DNA of 64,000 nucleotides from Bradyrhizobium murdochi. Its GTDB lineage: Bacteria > Pseudomonadota > Alphaproteobacteria > Rhizobiales > Xanthobacteraceae. This document shows, piece after piece, positions 27,244 through 36,101 of the stretch (positions within the stretch are counted from its first letter, which is position 1; every line of letters begins with the position of its first letter). The DNA lies in assembly GCF_000472965.1 (NCBI RefSeq), contig NZ_AXAU01000001.1:970243-1034242 (forward strand), in the 5' to 3' direction. Both the position numbers and the translations under genes were made by a program. Below the pieces are notes generated by a model. The model worked only from the letters and a program-made list of their open reading frames with translations, had not been told where the DNA came from and searched no databases.

Positions 27244-28776
27244 GTGATCGCTGATGTCCAGCGCAAGCGCGCCATGGGCCACATCCTGCTGTTTGCGGCG
27301 GGGCTACTGGTGTTGACCGCCATCAGCGCGGGTTCGGTCCATCTGGTGAACGAGGCGCGTGAGGACGCGCGCGCGGTCCAGCGCACCCTTGAGGTCGAGA
27401 ACCAGATATCGCTCGTCCAACTGCAACTGCGGCGTGCCGAAAGCGCACAGCGCGGCTATCTCGCGACATTGCGCCCCGATTTTCGGACCGACTTCGAGCA
27501 AGCCATGTCCGAACTGGCGCCGGCGCTGACGCGGTTGGGCCGGCTTGTCAGCGACAATCCGGTTCAACGGGCGCTCATCAACGAAATCATGCCGCTCTAC
27601 GACCAGCGGGTCGAGGAATTCCGCACGACGATGGAGCTGGCCCGGGCGCAGCGCCTGAATGATGCCTCCAAGATCGTGCGCGAGGGCATCGGGCGGGACA
27701 CCATGAAACATATTGACGATCTCGCCGTGCGGATGCGAACCGAGGAGGACCGTCTGTTCGTCGAGCGCACGACCAACGCCGATCGCAGCCAGACCCTGGC
27801 GGCCTCGATCACCGGCATCGGCTCGGGTTTCGTGGTCGTGTTGGCCGGCATTGCGATCTTCCTGGTCCGCCGTTCGTCGCGCGCACGCGACCAGGCCGAT
27901 GCCAGGCTGCGCGACAGCCACCTCAACCTCGAGGCCACCATCGACGAGCGCACGGCGGATCTGCGTGAAGCCAATGACGAGATCCAGCGCTTCGCCTACA
28001 TCGTCAGCCACGATCTGCGCTCGCCGTTGGTGAACATCATGGGCTTCACGAGCGAGCTGGAAGAATTGCGCGGCGACATCTTCAAGCGGATCGCAGCGCT
28101 TTCCCGCGTGCAATCCGAAGCGCCGCCCGCCCCGGAAAATGCCACCGATACCGCCGAGCCCGTACTCGAAGGTCCCGACCAGAAGCTCTCGGAGGATTTC
28201 TCCGAAGCGCTCAGCTTCATCAAATCGTCGATCGGCAAGATGGATCGGCTGATATCGGCGATCCTCAATCTCACCCGCGAGGGGCGGCGCGAGTTCGAGC
28301 CGGTCTGGATCGACACCAAAGAGCTGATCGAGGGCATTGTGGCGACCGTGGCGCACCAGGCCACGGAAGCCCAGGCCGAGATCCGGGTCGACTCATTGCC
28401 GAATATCGTCAGCGATCGCCTTGCGCTGGAGCAGATATTCTCCAATCTGATCGACAATGCGCTCAAATATCTCAAGACCGGCGTGCCCGGCGAAATCACG
28501 GTTCGCGGTCGCACCAAGCTCGGCTTTGCGGTATTCGAGATATCAGACAATGGCCGCGGCATCGATCCCAAGGACCATCAGCGTATTTTCGATTTGTTCC
28601 GCCGCGCGGGAACCCAGGACAAGCCGGGACAAGGCATCGGACTTGCCCATGTCCGCGCATTGGTCCGCCGCTTGGGGGGAACCATGTCGGTCGCATCGGA
28701 ACTTCACCAGGGCAGCACGTTCACGATCACACTGCCTATTAATTGGCCAGCAGGTAACCGGAACATACGGATATGA
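27244..28776 (+). CDS. CHASE3-type sensor histidine kinase
   Basis: 510 aa membrane kinase. TM1 (about 14-34), an extracytoplasmic helical CHASE3-like sensor (about 40-180, 'RRAESAQRGYLATLRPDF'), TM2 (about 190-212), a coiled coil, then HisKA with the phospho-His in 'FAYIVSHDLRSPLVNI' (about residue 258) and an unusual ~70-residue linker between the two HisKA helices. The HATPase_c domain has 'NLIDNALKYL', 'DNGRGIDP' and 'GQGIGLAHVRALVRRLGG'. The start is GTG 27244, with ATG 27274 possible. It overlaps the next gene by ATGA, indicating a coupled operon. Confidence 0.85.
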   Translation: MIADVQRKRAMGHILLFAAGLLVLTAISAGSVHLVNEAREDARAVQRTLEVENQISLVQLQLRRAESAQRGYLATLRPDFRTDFEQAMSELAPALTRLGRLVSDNPVQRALINEIMPLYDQRVEEFRTTMELARAQRLNDASKIVREGIGRDTMKHIDDLAVRMRTEEDRLFVERTTNADRSQTLAASITGIGSGFVVVLAGIAIFLVRRSSRARDQADARLRDSHLNLEATIDERTADLREANDEIQRFAYIVSHDLRSPLVNIMGFTSELEELRGDIFKRIAALSRVQSEAPPAPENATDTAEPVLEGPDQKLSEDFSEALSFIKSSIGKMDRLISAILNLTREGRREFEPVWIDTKELIEGIVATVAHQATEAQAEIRVDSLPNIVSDRLALEQIFSNLIDNALKYLKTGVPGEITVRGRTKLGFAVFEISDNGRGIDPKDHQRIFDLFRRAGTQDKPGQGIGLAHVRALVRRLGGTMSVASELHQGSTFTITLPINWPAGNRNIRI

Positions 28777-29213
28777 GTAATCCAGTCACCATCATCATGA
28801 TCGAGGACGACGAGGGCCATGCTCGCCTGATCGAACGGAACATACGCCGATCCGGCGTAAACAATGAGATAGTAGCGTTCACCAGCGGTACAGCAGCGCT
28901 GAACTACTTGTTCGGCAAGGACGGGACGGGCCTCGACCACAAGGGCGGCGCGCTCCTGATCCTGCTCGATCTCAACTTGCCCGATACGTCCGGTATCGAC
29001 ATTCTGAAGCGAGTGAAGGAAAACCAGTATCTCAAGACCACGCCGGTCGTGGTACTGACCACGACCGACGACTCCTACGAGATCAAGCGCTGCTACGAAC
29101 TCGGTTGCAACGTCTACATCACCAAGCCCGTGAACTACGAAAGCTTCGCCAACGCCATTCGCCAACTCGGTCTGTTCTTCTCCGTCATTCAGGTCCCCCC
29201 GGCCGCCATATGA
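28773..29213 (+). CDS. single-domain response regulator (CheY/Rcp1-like)
   Basis: 146 aa receiver only. The acidic pocket is 'MIEDDEGHA', the phospho-Asp is in 'LILLDLNLPDTSG' (about residue 67), followed by 'VVVLTTTDD' (switch Thr) and 'YITKPVNYE' (Lys). It resembles the Rcp1-type regulators that pair with kinases having extended HisKA regions. There is no output domain. It overlaps by 4 bp (ATGA) with both the upstream kinase and the downstream receiver-kinase, so it probably carries phosphate within this cassette. Confidence 0.9.
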   Translation: MSNPVTIIMIEDDEGHARLIERNIRRSGVNNEIVAFTSGTAALNYLFGKDGTGLDHKGGALLILLDLNLPDTSGIDILKRVKENQYLKTTPVVVLTTTDDSYEIKRCYELGCNVYITKPVNYESFANAIRQLGLFFSVIQVPPAAI

Positions 29214-30301
29214 AACCCGCGACGCCGACGCTGCTCTATATCGACGACGACGCCGGCCTCGCCCGGCTGGTTGACCGCGGCCTGACGCGGGCAGGCTTCA
29301 ACGTCGTGCACGCGGCGGGCGGCGAAGAAGGGCTGGCGCGGCTGGCGCAAGGCGGTATCGACGTGATTGCGCTCGACCAGTACATGCCGGGTCTCGACGG
29401 CCTCGAAACGCTCGAGCGCATCATGGCGATACCGGACGCTCCGCCGGTGGTGTTTGTCACGGCCGCGCAGGATTCGGCGATAGCTGTCACGGCGCTGAAG
29501 GCCGGCGCCGCCGACTATCTCGTCAAGGATACGCGGGGCGATTTCATTCCGCTGCTTCAGGTCGCGATCTCCGGCGCGCTCAGGCAGGCCGAGCTTCAAC
29601 GGGCTCGCGACGAGGCCGAAGCCGAGGTTCACGCCTCGCGCGACCGCTATGCGGCGCTCGCCGCCGAACGTGAAGTGCTGCTGCGCGAAGTCAACCACCG
29701 CGTCGGCAACTCCCTGCAGATCATCGCCTCGCTGCTGCACTTGCAGGCCAATTCGGCGACCCAGGACGACGTCAAGGCGGCACTGACCAATGCGATGGGC
29801 CGCGTCGCGGCGGTCGCCCAGGTCCACCGCCGTCTCTACACCTCGCACGATCTCAAGAGCGTGTTGTTGAACCAGTATCTCGAAGCTCTGCTGGAAGATC
29901 TCCGCCGTTCGGCCGAGGGCAACAGGATGTCGCGGCTGACGCTCAAGGCCGAGCCGATCGAGATCGACCCGGATCGCGCGGTGGCGATCGGCATCATCGT
30001 CAACGAACTGGTGATGAACGCCGTCAAATACGCCTATCCCGACGGCGCCGGTCCCATTCACGTCGAGCTCAAGCCCGAGGGCGAAGACCTCGTGGTCTCG
30101 ATCGCGGACGACGGCGTCGGCCTCAACGCCAAGTCGGACCCACGCTCCACCGGCATGGGACAACGCATCGTGAGCGCCATGGCCGCCAAACTGGATGCCA
30201 GTGCCGAGCGCGATCCCAACCACCACGGCACCAGGATCGTACTGCGTTTCCGCCGCGTCGCGGCCGCGGCGCCGAAATCGACCAACGCCGCGGCGAGTTA
30301 G
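29210..30301 (+). CDS. receiver-HisKA_2/HWE-type histidine kinase
   Basis: 363 aa, soluble. The N-terminal receiver (residues 6-122) has its phospho-Asp in 'VIALDQYMPGLDG' (about 57). A coiled coil at about 125-150 follows. The HisKA_2 dimerisation box is 'LLREVNHRVGNSLQIIASLLHLQ' (His about 163). The ATPase part has 'IGIIVNELVMNAVKYAYPDG', 'DDGVGL' and 'GMGQRIVSAMA'. Start at ATG 29210, overlapping the preceding stop. Kinases of this type often feed the general stress response or single-domain regulators in alphaproteobacteria. Here the upstream kinase may control it through its receiver. Confidence 0.85.
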   Translation: MKPATPTLLYIDDDAGLARLVDRGLTRAGFNVVHAAGGEEGLARLAQGGIDVIALDQYMPGLDGLETLERIMAIPDAPPVVFVTAAQDSAIAVTALKAGAADYLVKDTRGDFIPLLQVAISGALRQAELQRARDEAEAEVHASRDRYAALAAEREVLLREVNHRVGNSLQIIASLLHLQANSATQDDVKAALTNAMGRVAAVAQVHRRLYTSHDLKSVLLNQYLEALLEDLRRSAEGNRMSRLTLKAEPIEIDPDRAVAIGIIVNELVMNAVKYAYPDGAGPIHVELKPEGEDLVVSIADDGVGLNAKSDPRSTGMGQRIVSAMAAKLDASAERDPNHHGTRIVLRFRRVAAAAPKSTNAAAS

Positions 30302-30306
30302 GGATT

Positions 30307-30447
30307 ACTGCGTCATAAGCCCCTCATGGTGAGGAGCGCGGAACGCGCGTCTCGAACCATGAGGCCCCATCTGTGGCCTACATCCTTCGAGACGCCCGCT
30401 TCTCGCGGGCTCCTCAGGATGAGGGGTTTGAGCAGCTATGACGCAGT
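30307..30447. repeat. composite extragenic palindrome (BIME-like)
   Basis: The outer arms ACTGCGTCATA (30307-30317) and TATGACGCAGT (30437-30447) are exact complements. Inside are CCCCTCATGGTGAGGAGC and GCTCCTCAGGATGAGGGG, plus smaller GC hairpins (GCGCGGAACGCGC). The CTCATGGTGAGGAGC / CCTCAGGATGAGG family is familiar from many intergenic sites in Bradyrhizobium-type genomes. It separates the signalling operon from the convergent IclR gene. Confidence 0.8.
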
Positions 30448-30457
30448 AGAACTAAAG

Positions 30458-31246
30458 CTAGTCCCTCGCCGTCGCCGCTTCGATCGCGCGCGCAGCCGAA
30501 ACAAGAACGTCCGCCACCTCGATCGCGCGGCGTGGGCCCAATCTGTTGCGCATGGCGGAGAGCGTAATCGCGGCGGCGGGCTGGCCGTCAGGAGTCCGGA
30601 TCCAGGCCGAAAGCGACTTCGTTCCCTGCACGAGGCCGACATCACGCAGATTGTAGCCTCGGCGCCGCGCGAGCTGGATCTGTCCGAGCACGGTGGCCGT
30701 ATCGGTCCGGTAAGCGCCAAACCGCGTTTCGTTGGCGAGCACGATCTTGCGCGCCTCGGCTGACGGCATGGCGGCCAGGATCGCCACGCCAGCACTGCTG
30801 ACACCCAGTGGACGCCGGACACCGACCTCGATCGACAACACCTGGATCGGATAGCTACCGATGCGGCGCGCCACACACAGCGTATCGAGGCCGGTGCGCA
30901 CCGTGAGAAACAAGGTATCGCCGAGTTGCGCCGACGCTGCCGCCAGATGCGGCTCGGCTGCAACCATCAGGGGCGAACGCGATGGACGCGCCAGCGCCAG
31001 TTCGGGCACCTGGCGGCCGACGACATAGTTTCCCGTCCGCTCGCTGCGTTCGACAATCCCCTCCTCGATCAGCACATGCACGATGCGATGCACCGTCGGG
31101 CGAGCGAGCGAGGTCGCCTGCACGACTTCAGCCAGCGGTACGCCTCGTTCCCCACCAACCGCGAGCGTCCGCAGCACCGCCAGCGCGCGGCGGACCGCCT
31201 GCCCACCCTGCCGCGGCCCTCGTGTCTTTAACCGACCATTCGTCAT
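30458..31246 (-). CDS. IclR-family transcriptional regulator
   Basis: 262 aa. The N-terminal winged HTH (about 18-80) reads 'AVRRALAVLRTLAVGGERGVPLAEVVQATSLARPTVHRIVHVLIEEGIVE'. The C-terminal IclR effector domain (about 95-255) includes 'TLFLTVRTGLDTLCVARRIGSYPIQVLSIEVGVRRPLGVSSAGVAILA'. The start is ATG 31246; a longer frame to 31378 would add a Cys-rich leader across the operator and is rejected. A perfect palindrome lies 13 bp upstream. It is divergent to the catabolic operon at 31418-36040, which it probably controls. Confidence 0.9.
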   Translation of the reverse strand: MTNGRLKTRGPRQGGQAVRRALAVLRTLAVGGERGVPLAEVVQATSLARPTVHRIVHVLIEEGIVERSERTGNYVVGRQVPELALARPSRSPLMVAAEPHLAAASAQLGDTLFLTVRTGLDTLCVARRIGSYPIQVLSIEVGVRRPLGVSSAGVAILAAMPSAEARKIVLANETRFGAYRTDTATVLGQIQLARRRGYNLRDVGLVQGTKSLSAWIRTPDGQPAAAITLSAMRNRLGPRRAIEVADVLVSAARAIEAATARD

Positions 31247-31259
31247 ACGCGCTGTCCGC

Positions 31260-31276
31260 TGTCCACAATGTGGACA
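31260..31276. promoter_or_regulatory. IclR-type operator, perfect palindrome
   Basis: TGTCCACA-A-TGTGGACA, 8-bp arms. A second, weaker dyad, ACCA-CAATT-TGGT, lies at 31282-31294. The pair sits in the divergent promoter region, 13 bp from the IclR start and about 140 bp from the operon start, suited to joint auto- and operon control. Confidence 0.6.
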
Positions 31277-31417
31277 AAAACACCACAATTTGGTCGACAG
31301 CGGAAGGGCTGCGCGCAAGATCGCTGACGCGGAACAATACACGCGCATGCCGCTCGGGACGGGGCTCGCGCAAAACAAGAATGTAGCGGCAGATGTGCCG
31401 CTTTTCGGGAGAATGCG

Positions 31418-32395
31418 ATGAAATTTTTCGCGATCGCAGGCGTCGCTCTGTCGACACTAATCACGGCAGCGTTGAACACACCGGCAGATGCCCAGCAATG
31501 GCCGGCGCGTCAGGTCAAGCTGATCGTTCCTTACCCGGCAGGCGGCAATGTCGATAGCGCTGCGCGCGTCATCGCCGACAGGCTGCAGGCGAAGCTGGGC
31601 CAGCCGTTCATCGTGGAAAACAAGGCTGGCGCCGGCGGACTGATCGCCGGCGAGGCGTTCGCGAAAATGCCGCCCGACGGCTATGCCTTGTTCGTCGGCG
31701 CCAATGGTCCCGTGCTGTTCGCACCCGAGATCGCCAAGCGCGAGGCCTACAACTGGAAGCGGGACTTCGTTCCCATCACTTCGATCACGATGACGCCGCT
31801 GGTGCTCGAAGTGCATCCGTCGGTGCAGGCCAAGGACCTGAAGGAATTCATCGAGCTCGCGCGCCGCGATCCGGGCAAGCTGACGATGGCCTCGCCCGGC
31901 CAAGGCACCACCAACCATCTGCTCAGCGAGCTCATGCAGTCGACGTTGGGCCTGCAATGGCTGACGGTGCATTACCGCGGCAATGCGCCTGCTCTCAACG
32001 ACCTGATCGGCGGGCAGGTGCAGTTTGCCCTGGACCAGATCTCGGTCGGATTGCCTTCGATCAAGAGCGGCATGCTGCGTGCGCTCGCCGTCACCGGCAG
32101 CCGCCGCGCCTCCTGGCTGCCGGACGTCCCGACCTTCACCGAACTCGGCCACAAGGAATTTGACGGCCAGACTTTTACCGGCCTGTTCGCGCCCGCACGC
32201 ACGCCACCCGAGATCGTGACTAAGCTCCACGATACCCTCGCGGAGATTCTGAAAGATCCCGCGGTCGTCGAGAAGTTCAACGCGCTCGGCGCCGAGGCCG
32301 TGTCGATGACGCCGGCAGCGTTCACGAGCTACCTCGAACGCGAGGACGCCAAATGGATTCCCGTCGTCCGCAAGGCAAACATCAAGGCCGATTGA
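31418..32395 (+). CDS. Bug/TctC-family periplasmic substrate-binding protein
   Basis: 325 aa. Signal peptide at about 1-26 (ITAALNTPADAQ). The Bug fold marks are 'WPARQVKLIVPYPAGGNVDSAARVIADRL', 'IVENKAGAGGLIAGEAFAK', 'HYRGNAPALNDLIGGQVQFALDQ' and a late 'LPDVPTFTELG'. These proteins bind carboxylates, aromatic acids or small amides. No TctA/TctB membrane partners are present in the window, so the transporter must be elsewhere or the protein works as a sensor or orphan. First gene of the operon. Confidence 0.9.
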   Translation: MKFFAIAGVALSTLITAALNTPADAQQWPARQVKLIVPYPAGGNVDSAARVIADRLQAKLGQPFIVENKAGAGGLIAGEAFAKMPPDGYALFVGANGPVLFAPEIAKREAYNWKRDFVPITSITMTPLVLEVHPSVQAKDLKEFIELARRDPGKLTMASPGQGTTNHLLSELMQSTLGLQWLTVHYRGNAPALNDLIGGQVQFALDQISVGLPSIKSGMLRALAVTGSRRASWLPDVPTFTELGHKEFDGQTFTGLFAPARTPPEIVTKLHDTLAEILKDPAVVEKFNALGAEAVSMTPAAFTSYLEREDAKWIPVVRKANIKAD

Positions 32396-32406
32396 AGCGC
32401 ATCCCG

Positions 32407-33024
32407 ATGCGGATCGATCCTGCATATCTCGACGCTGAAACGGCCTATCGGCTGATCACCGGCGTCGTGGTGCCCCGCCCGATCGCCTGGGTGACCAGCC
32501 TGTCGGGCGGCGGGGTGCTCAACCTCGCCCCATTCTCTGCCTTTACGTTCGTCTCCCCGAAGCCACCGATGCTGGCCATCAGCGTCGGCTGCAAGGGTGG
32601 AATCTACAAGGATACCGCGCAGAACATCCTCAACAACGAGGAGTATGTCGTTCACATCGCGGACTCCAGCCTGATGACGGCAGTGCACGAGAGCTCCACC
32701 GAACATCCGCCCGACGTCAGCGAGGTCGAGGAGTTGCGGCTTTCGACGCTACCGGGAGAGCGCATCAAGGTGCCTCGTCTCGCGGCCGCACCGATTGCGA
32801 TGGAATGCCGCTTCCGGCAGTGCCTCGAATTCGGCGAGACCCGCAGCCGGCTCATCGTCGGCGAAGTGCTGGTCTTCCACATCAGGGATGGCCTTTTGAA
32901 CAACGGCAAGATCGAAACCGAGGCGCTCGACCCGATCGCCCGCATCGCCGGTCCCCGTTACGCCAAGCTCGGCGAGATCGTCACCTTAAAACCTGTATTC
33001 CAGACGTCGAAAACTGAATCCTGA
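32407..33024 (+). CDS. flavin reductase-like (FMN-binding split-barrel) protein
   Basis: 205 aa. Flavin_Reduct domain at about 10-165, with 'YRLITGVVVPRPIAWVTSLS', 'LNLAPFSAFTFVSPKPPMLAISVG', 'KDTAQNILNNEEYVVHIA' and 'HVIGEV'-like 'LIVGEVLVFHIRDG'. Such proteins supply reduced FMN to two-component monooxygenases or act as stand-alone FMN oxidoreductases. No oxygenase partner is visible nearby. The start is taken at ATG 32407; TTG 32392 would overlap the previous stop. Second gene of the operon. Confidence 0.85.
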   Translation: MRIDPAYLDAETAYRLITGVVVPRPIAWVTSLSGGGVLNLAPFSAFTFVSPKPPMLAISVGCKGGIYKDTAQNILNNEEYVVHIADSSLMTAVHESSTEHPPDVSEVEELRLSTLPGERIKVPRLAAAPIAMECRFRQCLEFGETRSRLIVGEVLVFHIRDGLLNNGKIETEALDPIARIAGPRYAKLGEIVTLKPVFQTSKTES

Positions 33025-33070
33025 AGCGTGCCGCGCCATCACGCGCCGCGCTGATCCGGAGACCGATCGC

Positions 33071-33925
33071 ATGCATCTTCTAAGCTATCTTGCAAACGGC
33101 AAGCCGCGCTTCGGCGCGAGCATCCCGGGCGGGGTCGTCGACCTGACCGAACGGACGAAGTTCGCCGACCTGCGGGCGCTGATCGCCGGAGGCGGGCTGG
33201 ATATCGCGCGCCAGGCGATTGCCGGGCAGAAGCCGGATCATGCGCTCGATGAGCTCGTGCTGCTGCCGCCGATTCCGGCTCCGGAAAAGCTCTGGTGCAT
33301 CGGCGTCAACTACAGGGATCGCAACGCCGAGTACAAGGACAACTCGGACCTGCCGAAATATCCGAGCCTGTTCGTCCGCAACCCCTCCTCCGTCGTTGGC
33401 TCCGGCCAGCCGATCGAGAAGCCGAAGGTCTCCGAACAGCTCGACTATGAAGGCGAGCTTGTGATCGTGATCGGCAAGGAAGGCCGGCACATTGCACGCG
33501 AGCGCGCATGGGAGCACATCTTCGGCATGACGCTGTGCAACGAGGGCAGCGTTCGCGACTGGCTGCACCACGGCAAGTTCAACGTCACTCAGGGCAAGAA
33601 CTTTGACCGCTCGGGCAGCATCGGGCCGTGGATCGTCACGACAGACGAATGCGATCCGCGCGGCCCGCACGACATCATCACCCGTGTCAACGGCGAAGTG
33701 CGCCAGAGCGACTCCACCGAGCGGCTGATGTTCCCGTTCGATTACCTGATCGCCTACCTCTCCACCTTTGCCACCTTGAAGCCCGGCGACATGATCGCGA
33801 CCGGTACCCCGACCGGGGCCGGCGCCCGATTCACGCCGCCGCGCTGGCTCAAGGTCGGGGACGTCGTCGAGGTGGAGTCCGGAAAGATCGGCATCCTTCG
33901 CAACACCGTGGCGGCGGAGCAATAG
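33071..33925 (+). CDS. fumarylacetoacetate hydrolase (FAH) family protein
   Basis: 284 aa. The FAH domain occupies about 75-282, with 'APEKLWCIGVNYRDRNAEY', the metal ligands in 'LDYEGELVIVIGKEG' and a later Asp region, 'GTPTGAGARFTPPRWLKVGDVVEVESGKIG' at the end. Family members hydrolyse acylpyruvates or decarboxylate/isomerise meta-cleavage intermediates. With the hydratase next door (3-bp gap), a role in the lower part of a ring-cleavage route is the most likely reading. The exact reaction is not determined. Confidence 0.9.
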   Translation: MHLLSYLANGKPRFGASIPGGVVDLTERTKFADLRALIAGGGLDIARQAIAGQKPDHALDELVLLPPIPAPEKLWCIGVNYRDRNAEYKDNSDLPKYPSLFVRNPSSVVGSGQPIEKPKVSEQLDYEGELVIVIGKEGRHIARERAWEHIFGMTLCNEGSVRDWLHHGKFNVTQGKNFDRSGSIGPWIVTTDECDPRGPHDIITRVNGEVRQSDSTERLMFPFDYLIAYLSTFATLKPGDMIATGTPTGAGARFTPPRWLKVGDVVEVESGKIGILRNTVAAEQ

Positions 33926-33928
33926 AAG

Positions 33929-34732
33929 ATGCTCGATCAACAAATTATCGAACGGCTGGCGCAGCGCCTCGATGACGCCGAACGCAGCAAGTCGCTGATC
34001 CCGGCGTTCACGCGCGAATATCCTGATCTCACGATCGAGGATGCCTACGCCATTCAGCGCGCCTGGACCAGGTTGCAGCTCTCCCGCGGCCGCATTGTCA
34101 GGGGCCACAAGATCGGCCTGACATCAAAAGCGATGCAGAACGCCGTCGGCATTTCCGAGCCGGATTACGGCGTGCTGTTTGCGGATATGTTCTACCCCGA
34201 TGCGTCGCCGATCCCGTTCGACCGTTTCAGTGCTCCCCGCATCGAGGTCGAACTGGCCTTCGTGCTGAAGACGCCGCTGAAGGGCCCGGATTGCACACTG
34301 TTCGACGTGCTCAACGCCACTGATTACGTCACGCCGGCGCTCGAAATCCTGGAAACCCGGATGCATCGCGTCGATCCCGAGACGAAGGCGCCGCGCAAGG
34401 TGATGGATACGATCTCCGACAATGCCGCGAATGCAGCGCTGGTCGTCGGCGGCCGGCCCATTCGGCCGCTCGAGGCCGACCTGCGCTGGATCGGCGCGCT
34501 GTTGTTTCGCAACGGCCAGATCGAGGAGACCGGTATCGCTGCCGGCGTGCTCAACCACCCCGCCAACGGCGTGGCCTGGCTCGCCGACCGGCTGGCTGCG
34601 CAGGGCGAGCATCTCGAGGCCGGCGAAGTGGTGCTGGCGGGATCGTTTACGCGCCCAGTCGATATCATCAAGGGCGACACGTTTCATGCCGATTACGGCA
34701 GGTTCGGATCGGTGTCCTGCCAGTTCATCTGA
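33929..34732 (+). CDS. 2-oxo-hydratase of the HpaH/MhpD/4-oxalocrotonate decarboxylase family
   Basis: 267 aa. Typical pieces are '[37 protein letters not shown]', '[11 protein letters not shown]', '[17 protein letters not shown]' (acidic metal ligands) and the final '[11 protein letters not shown]'. These enzymes hydrate 2-hydroxyalkadienoates (HpaH: 2-oxo-hept-3-ene-dioate) or decarboxylate 4-oxalocrotonate in meta-cleavage pathways. Only 3 bp separate it from the FAH gene, consistent with consecutive steps. Confidence 0.9.
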   Translation: MLDQQIIERLAQRLDDAERSKSLIPAFTREYPDLTIEDAYAIQRAWTRLQLSRGRIVRGHKIGLTSKAMQNAVGISEPDYGVLFADMFYPDASPIPFDRFSAPRIEVELAFVLKTPLKGPDCTLFDVLNATDYVTPALEILETRMHRVDPETKAPRKVMDTISDNAANAALVVGGRPIRPLEADLRWIGALLFRNGQIEETGIAAGVLNHPANGVAWLADRLAAQGEHLEAGEVVLAGSFTRPVDIIKGDTFHADYGRFGSVSCQFI

Positions 34733-34761
34733 ACAAGAAGCATCCCGGATGGAGAGCAGCG

Positions 34762-35142
34762 ATGAGGCGCAAGAGCATTCACATCGGCGAATTCAAGCAC
34801 GCCAATCCCATTCCGAACGCCTGCCGCATCGGCAATCTCCTGATGTCCGGCGTCATTCTCGGCCGTGATCCCGCGACCGGCGCAATGCCTGAGCGCATCG
34901 AGGACCAGTGCGCCAACATGTTCGCGCACATGAAGACAATCGTCGAAGCCGGCGGCGGTACGACCGATGACATCATCAAGATGACGGTATGGCTGCAGGA
35001 TCGAAAGCAGCGCGCGCCGGTCAACACCGAATGGCTGAAGATGTTTCCCGACGAGCATTCCCGCCCTGCCCGCCATGCGCTGCAGATGGACATGGAGAAT
35101 GGCGCGCTCGTGCAATGCGATTTCACCGCCGTGATCGACTGA
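34762..35142 (+). CDS. RidA/YjgF-family protein
   Basis: 126 aa, single domain. It begins 'RKSIHIGEFKHANPIPNACRIGNLLMSGVI' and has the helix 'RIEDQCANMFAHMKTIVEAGGGTTDDIIKMTVWL' and the conserved Arg in 'HSRPARHALQ'. The terminal acidic residue that follows the core differs from canonical RidA ('VQCDFTAVID'). Relatives act on enamines/imines or deaminate 2-aminomuconate. In this operon a deamination of a nitrogen-containing ring-cleavage product is conceivable. Confidence 0.85.
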   Translation: MRRKSIHIGEFKHANPIPNACRIGNLLMSGVILGRDPATGAMPERIEDQCANMFAHMKTIVEAGGGTTDDIIKMTVWLQDRKQRAPVNTEWLKMFPDEHSRPARHALQMDMENGALVQCDFTAVID

Positions 35143-35164
35143 CCCCGATCAGAAGGAACCCGAG

Positions 35165-36040
35165 ATGCCGACCTATCTTCCGTTCGATCCGAACCCGCGC
35201 CGCCCCTCGAAACTGCCGCCACCGAAGAGCGTCGACAGCCAGTTTCACGTGCTGGGGCCGCTGGAAAAATATCCGGTGCGCCCGGGCGCCGCCTACCAGA
35301 TGCCGACTGCGACCTGGGAGGCCGCGCTTCGCGTCCACAAGGCGCTCGGCATCGAGCGCGGCATCATCGTGCAGACCACTACCTATGGCGCCGATCATTC
35401 GGTGGTGCTCGATGGCCTCGCCGCGATGGGACCGAACTATCGCGGCTGTGCCAACGCGCTGGTGTTTGCCGAAGCCGATGACGCCCATCTCGCCAAGCTG
35501 CACGATGCCGGTGTCCGCGGCGCCCGCTTTAGCTTCCGGCAGGAACTCGGCGCCGTGCTCTCGGACAAGGATTTTGCCCGCGCCATCGCGAAGATTCGCG
35601 AACTCGGCTGGTACGCAAAAATCCAGCCGGAGAAAGACGGCATCGTCTCCAGCGTCGCGAAGTACGAAAACCTCGACGTCCCCGTGCTGATCGATCACAT
35701 GGCGCGGCCGGACCCGACGCGCGGCAAGGACGACCCGAACTTGCAGAAGATGCTGGCGCTTCTGTCCAAGGGCAATTTCTGGGTGATGCTGTCGCTCGGC
35801 GAAAAGACCTCGAAGAAGGGCCCGCCCTGGGACGACGTCATTCCGATCGCGCGCGCCTATATCGAGGCGGCGCCCGACCGTTGCGTCTGGGCCAGCGACT
35901 GGCCGCACCCGGTTTCGGTGGTGCAGCCGCCCAACGATGCCGATCTGCTCGAACTTCTCTACCGCTACGTAGCCGACGAAGCGGAGCTGAAGAGGATCCT
36001 GGTCACCAACCCGGCCAAACTATTCGGCTACGAGGATTAG
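35165..36040 (+). CDS. amidohydrolase_2 family protein (LigI-like)
   Basis: 291 aa TIM-barrel hydrolase of COG3618, the group containing 2-pyrone-4,6-dicarboxylate lactonase LigI. The barrel ends are 'VLIDHMARPD', 'WVMLSLGEK' and 'CVWASDWPHP' with the catalytic Asp. The strand-1 motif, normally D-x-H-x-H, reads D-S-Q-F-H here, so the first His is replaced by Gln. LigI does not need a metal, so activity is not excluded. A lactone or cyclic amide substrate would fit the operon. It is the last gene, 23 bp after RidA. Confidence 0.85.
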   Translation: MPTYLPFDPNPRRPSKLPPPKSVDSQFHVLGPLEKYPVRPGAAYQMPTATWEAALRVHKALGIERGIIVQTTTYGADHSVVLDGLAAMGPNYRGCANALVFAEADDAHLAKLHDAGVRGARFSFRQELGAVLSDKDFARAIAKIRELGWYAKIQPEKDGIVSSVAKYENLDVPVLIDHMARPDPTRGKDDPNLQKMLALLSKGNFWVMLSLGEKTSKKGPPWDDVIPIARAYIEAAPDRCVWASDWPHPVSVVQPPNDADLLELLYRYVADEAELKRILVTNPAKLFGYED

Positions 36041-36101
36041 ACTCGATCCGTACTACCAGACAGCTTGCCACACGACCTTCGCGTGCTTTTTCCAGACGCT
36101 G

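Noticed and set aside
25744..27282. Minus-strand frame of about 512 codons
   Set aside because: It is antisense to accC, and no plausible domain is seen.
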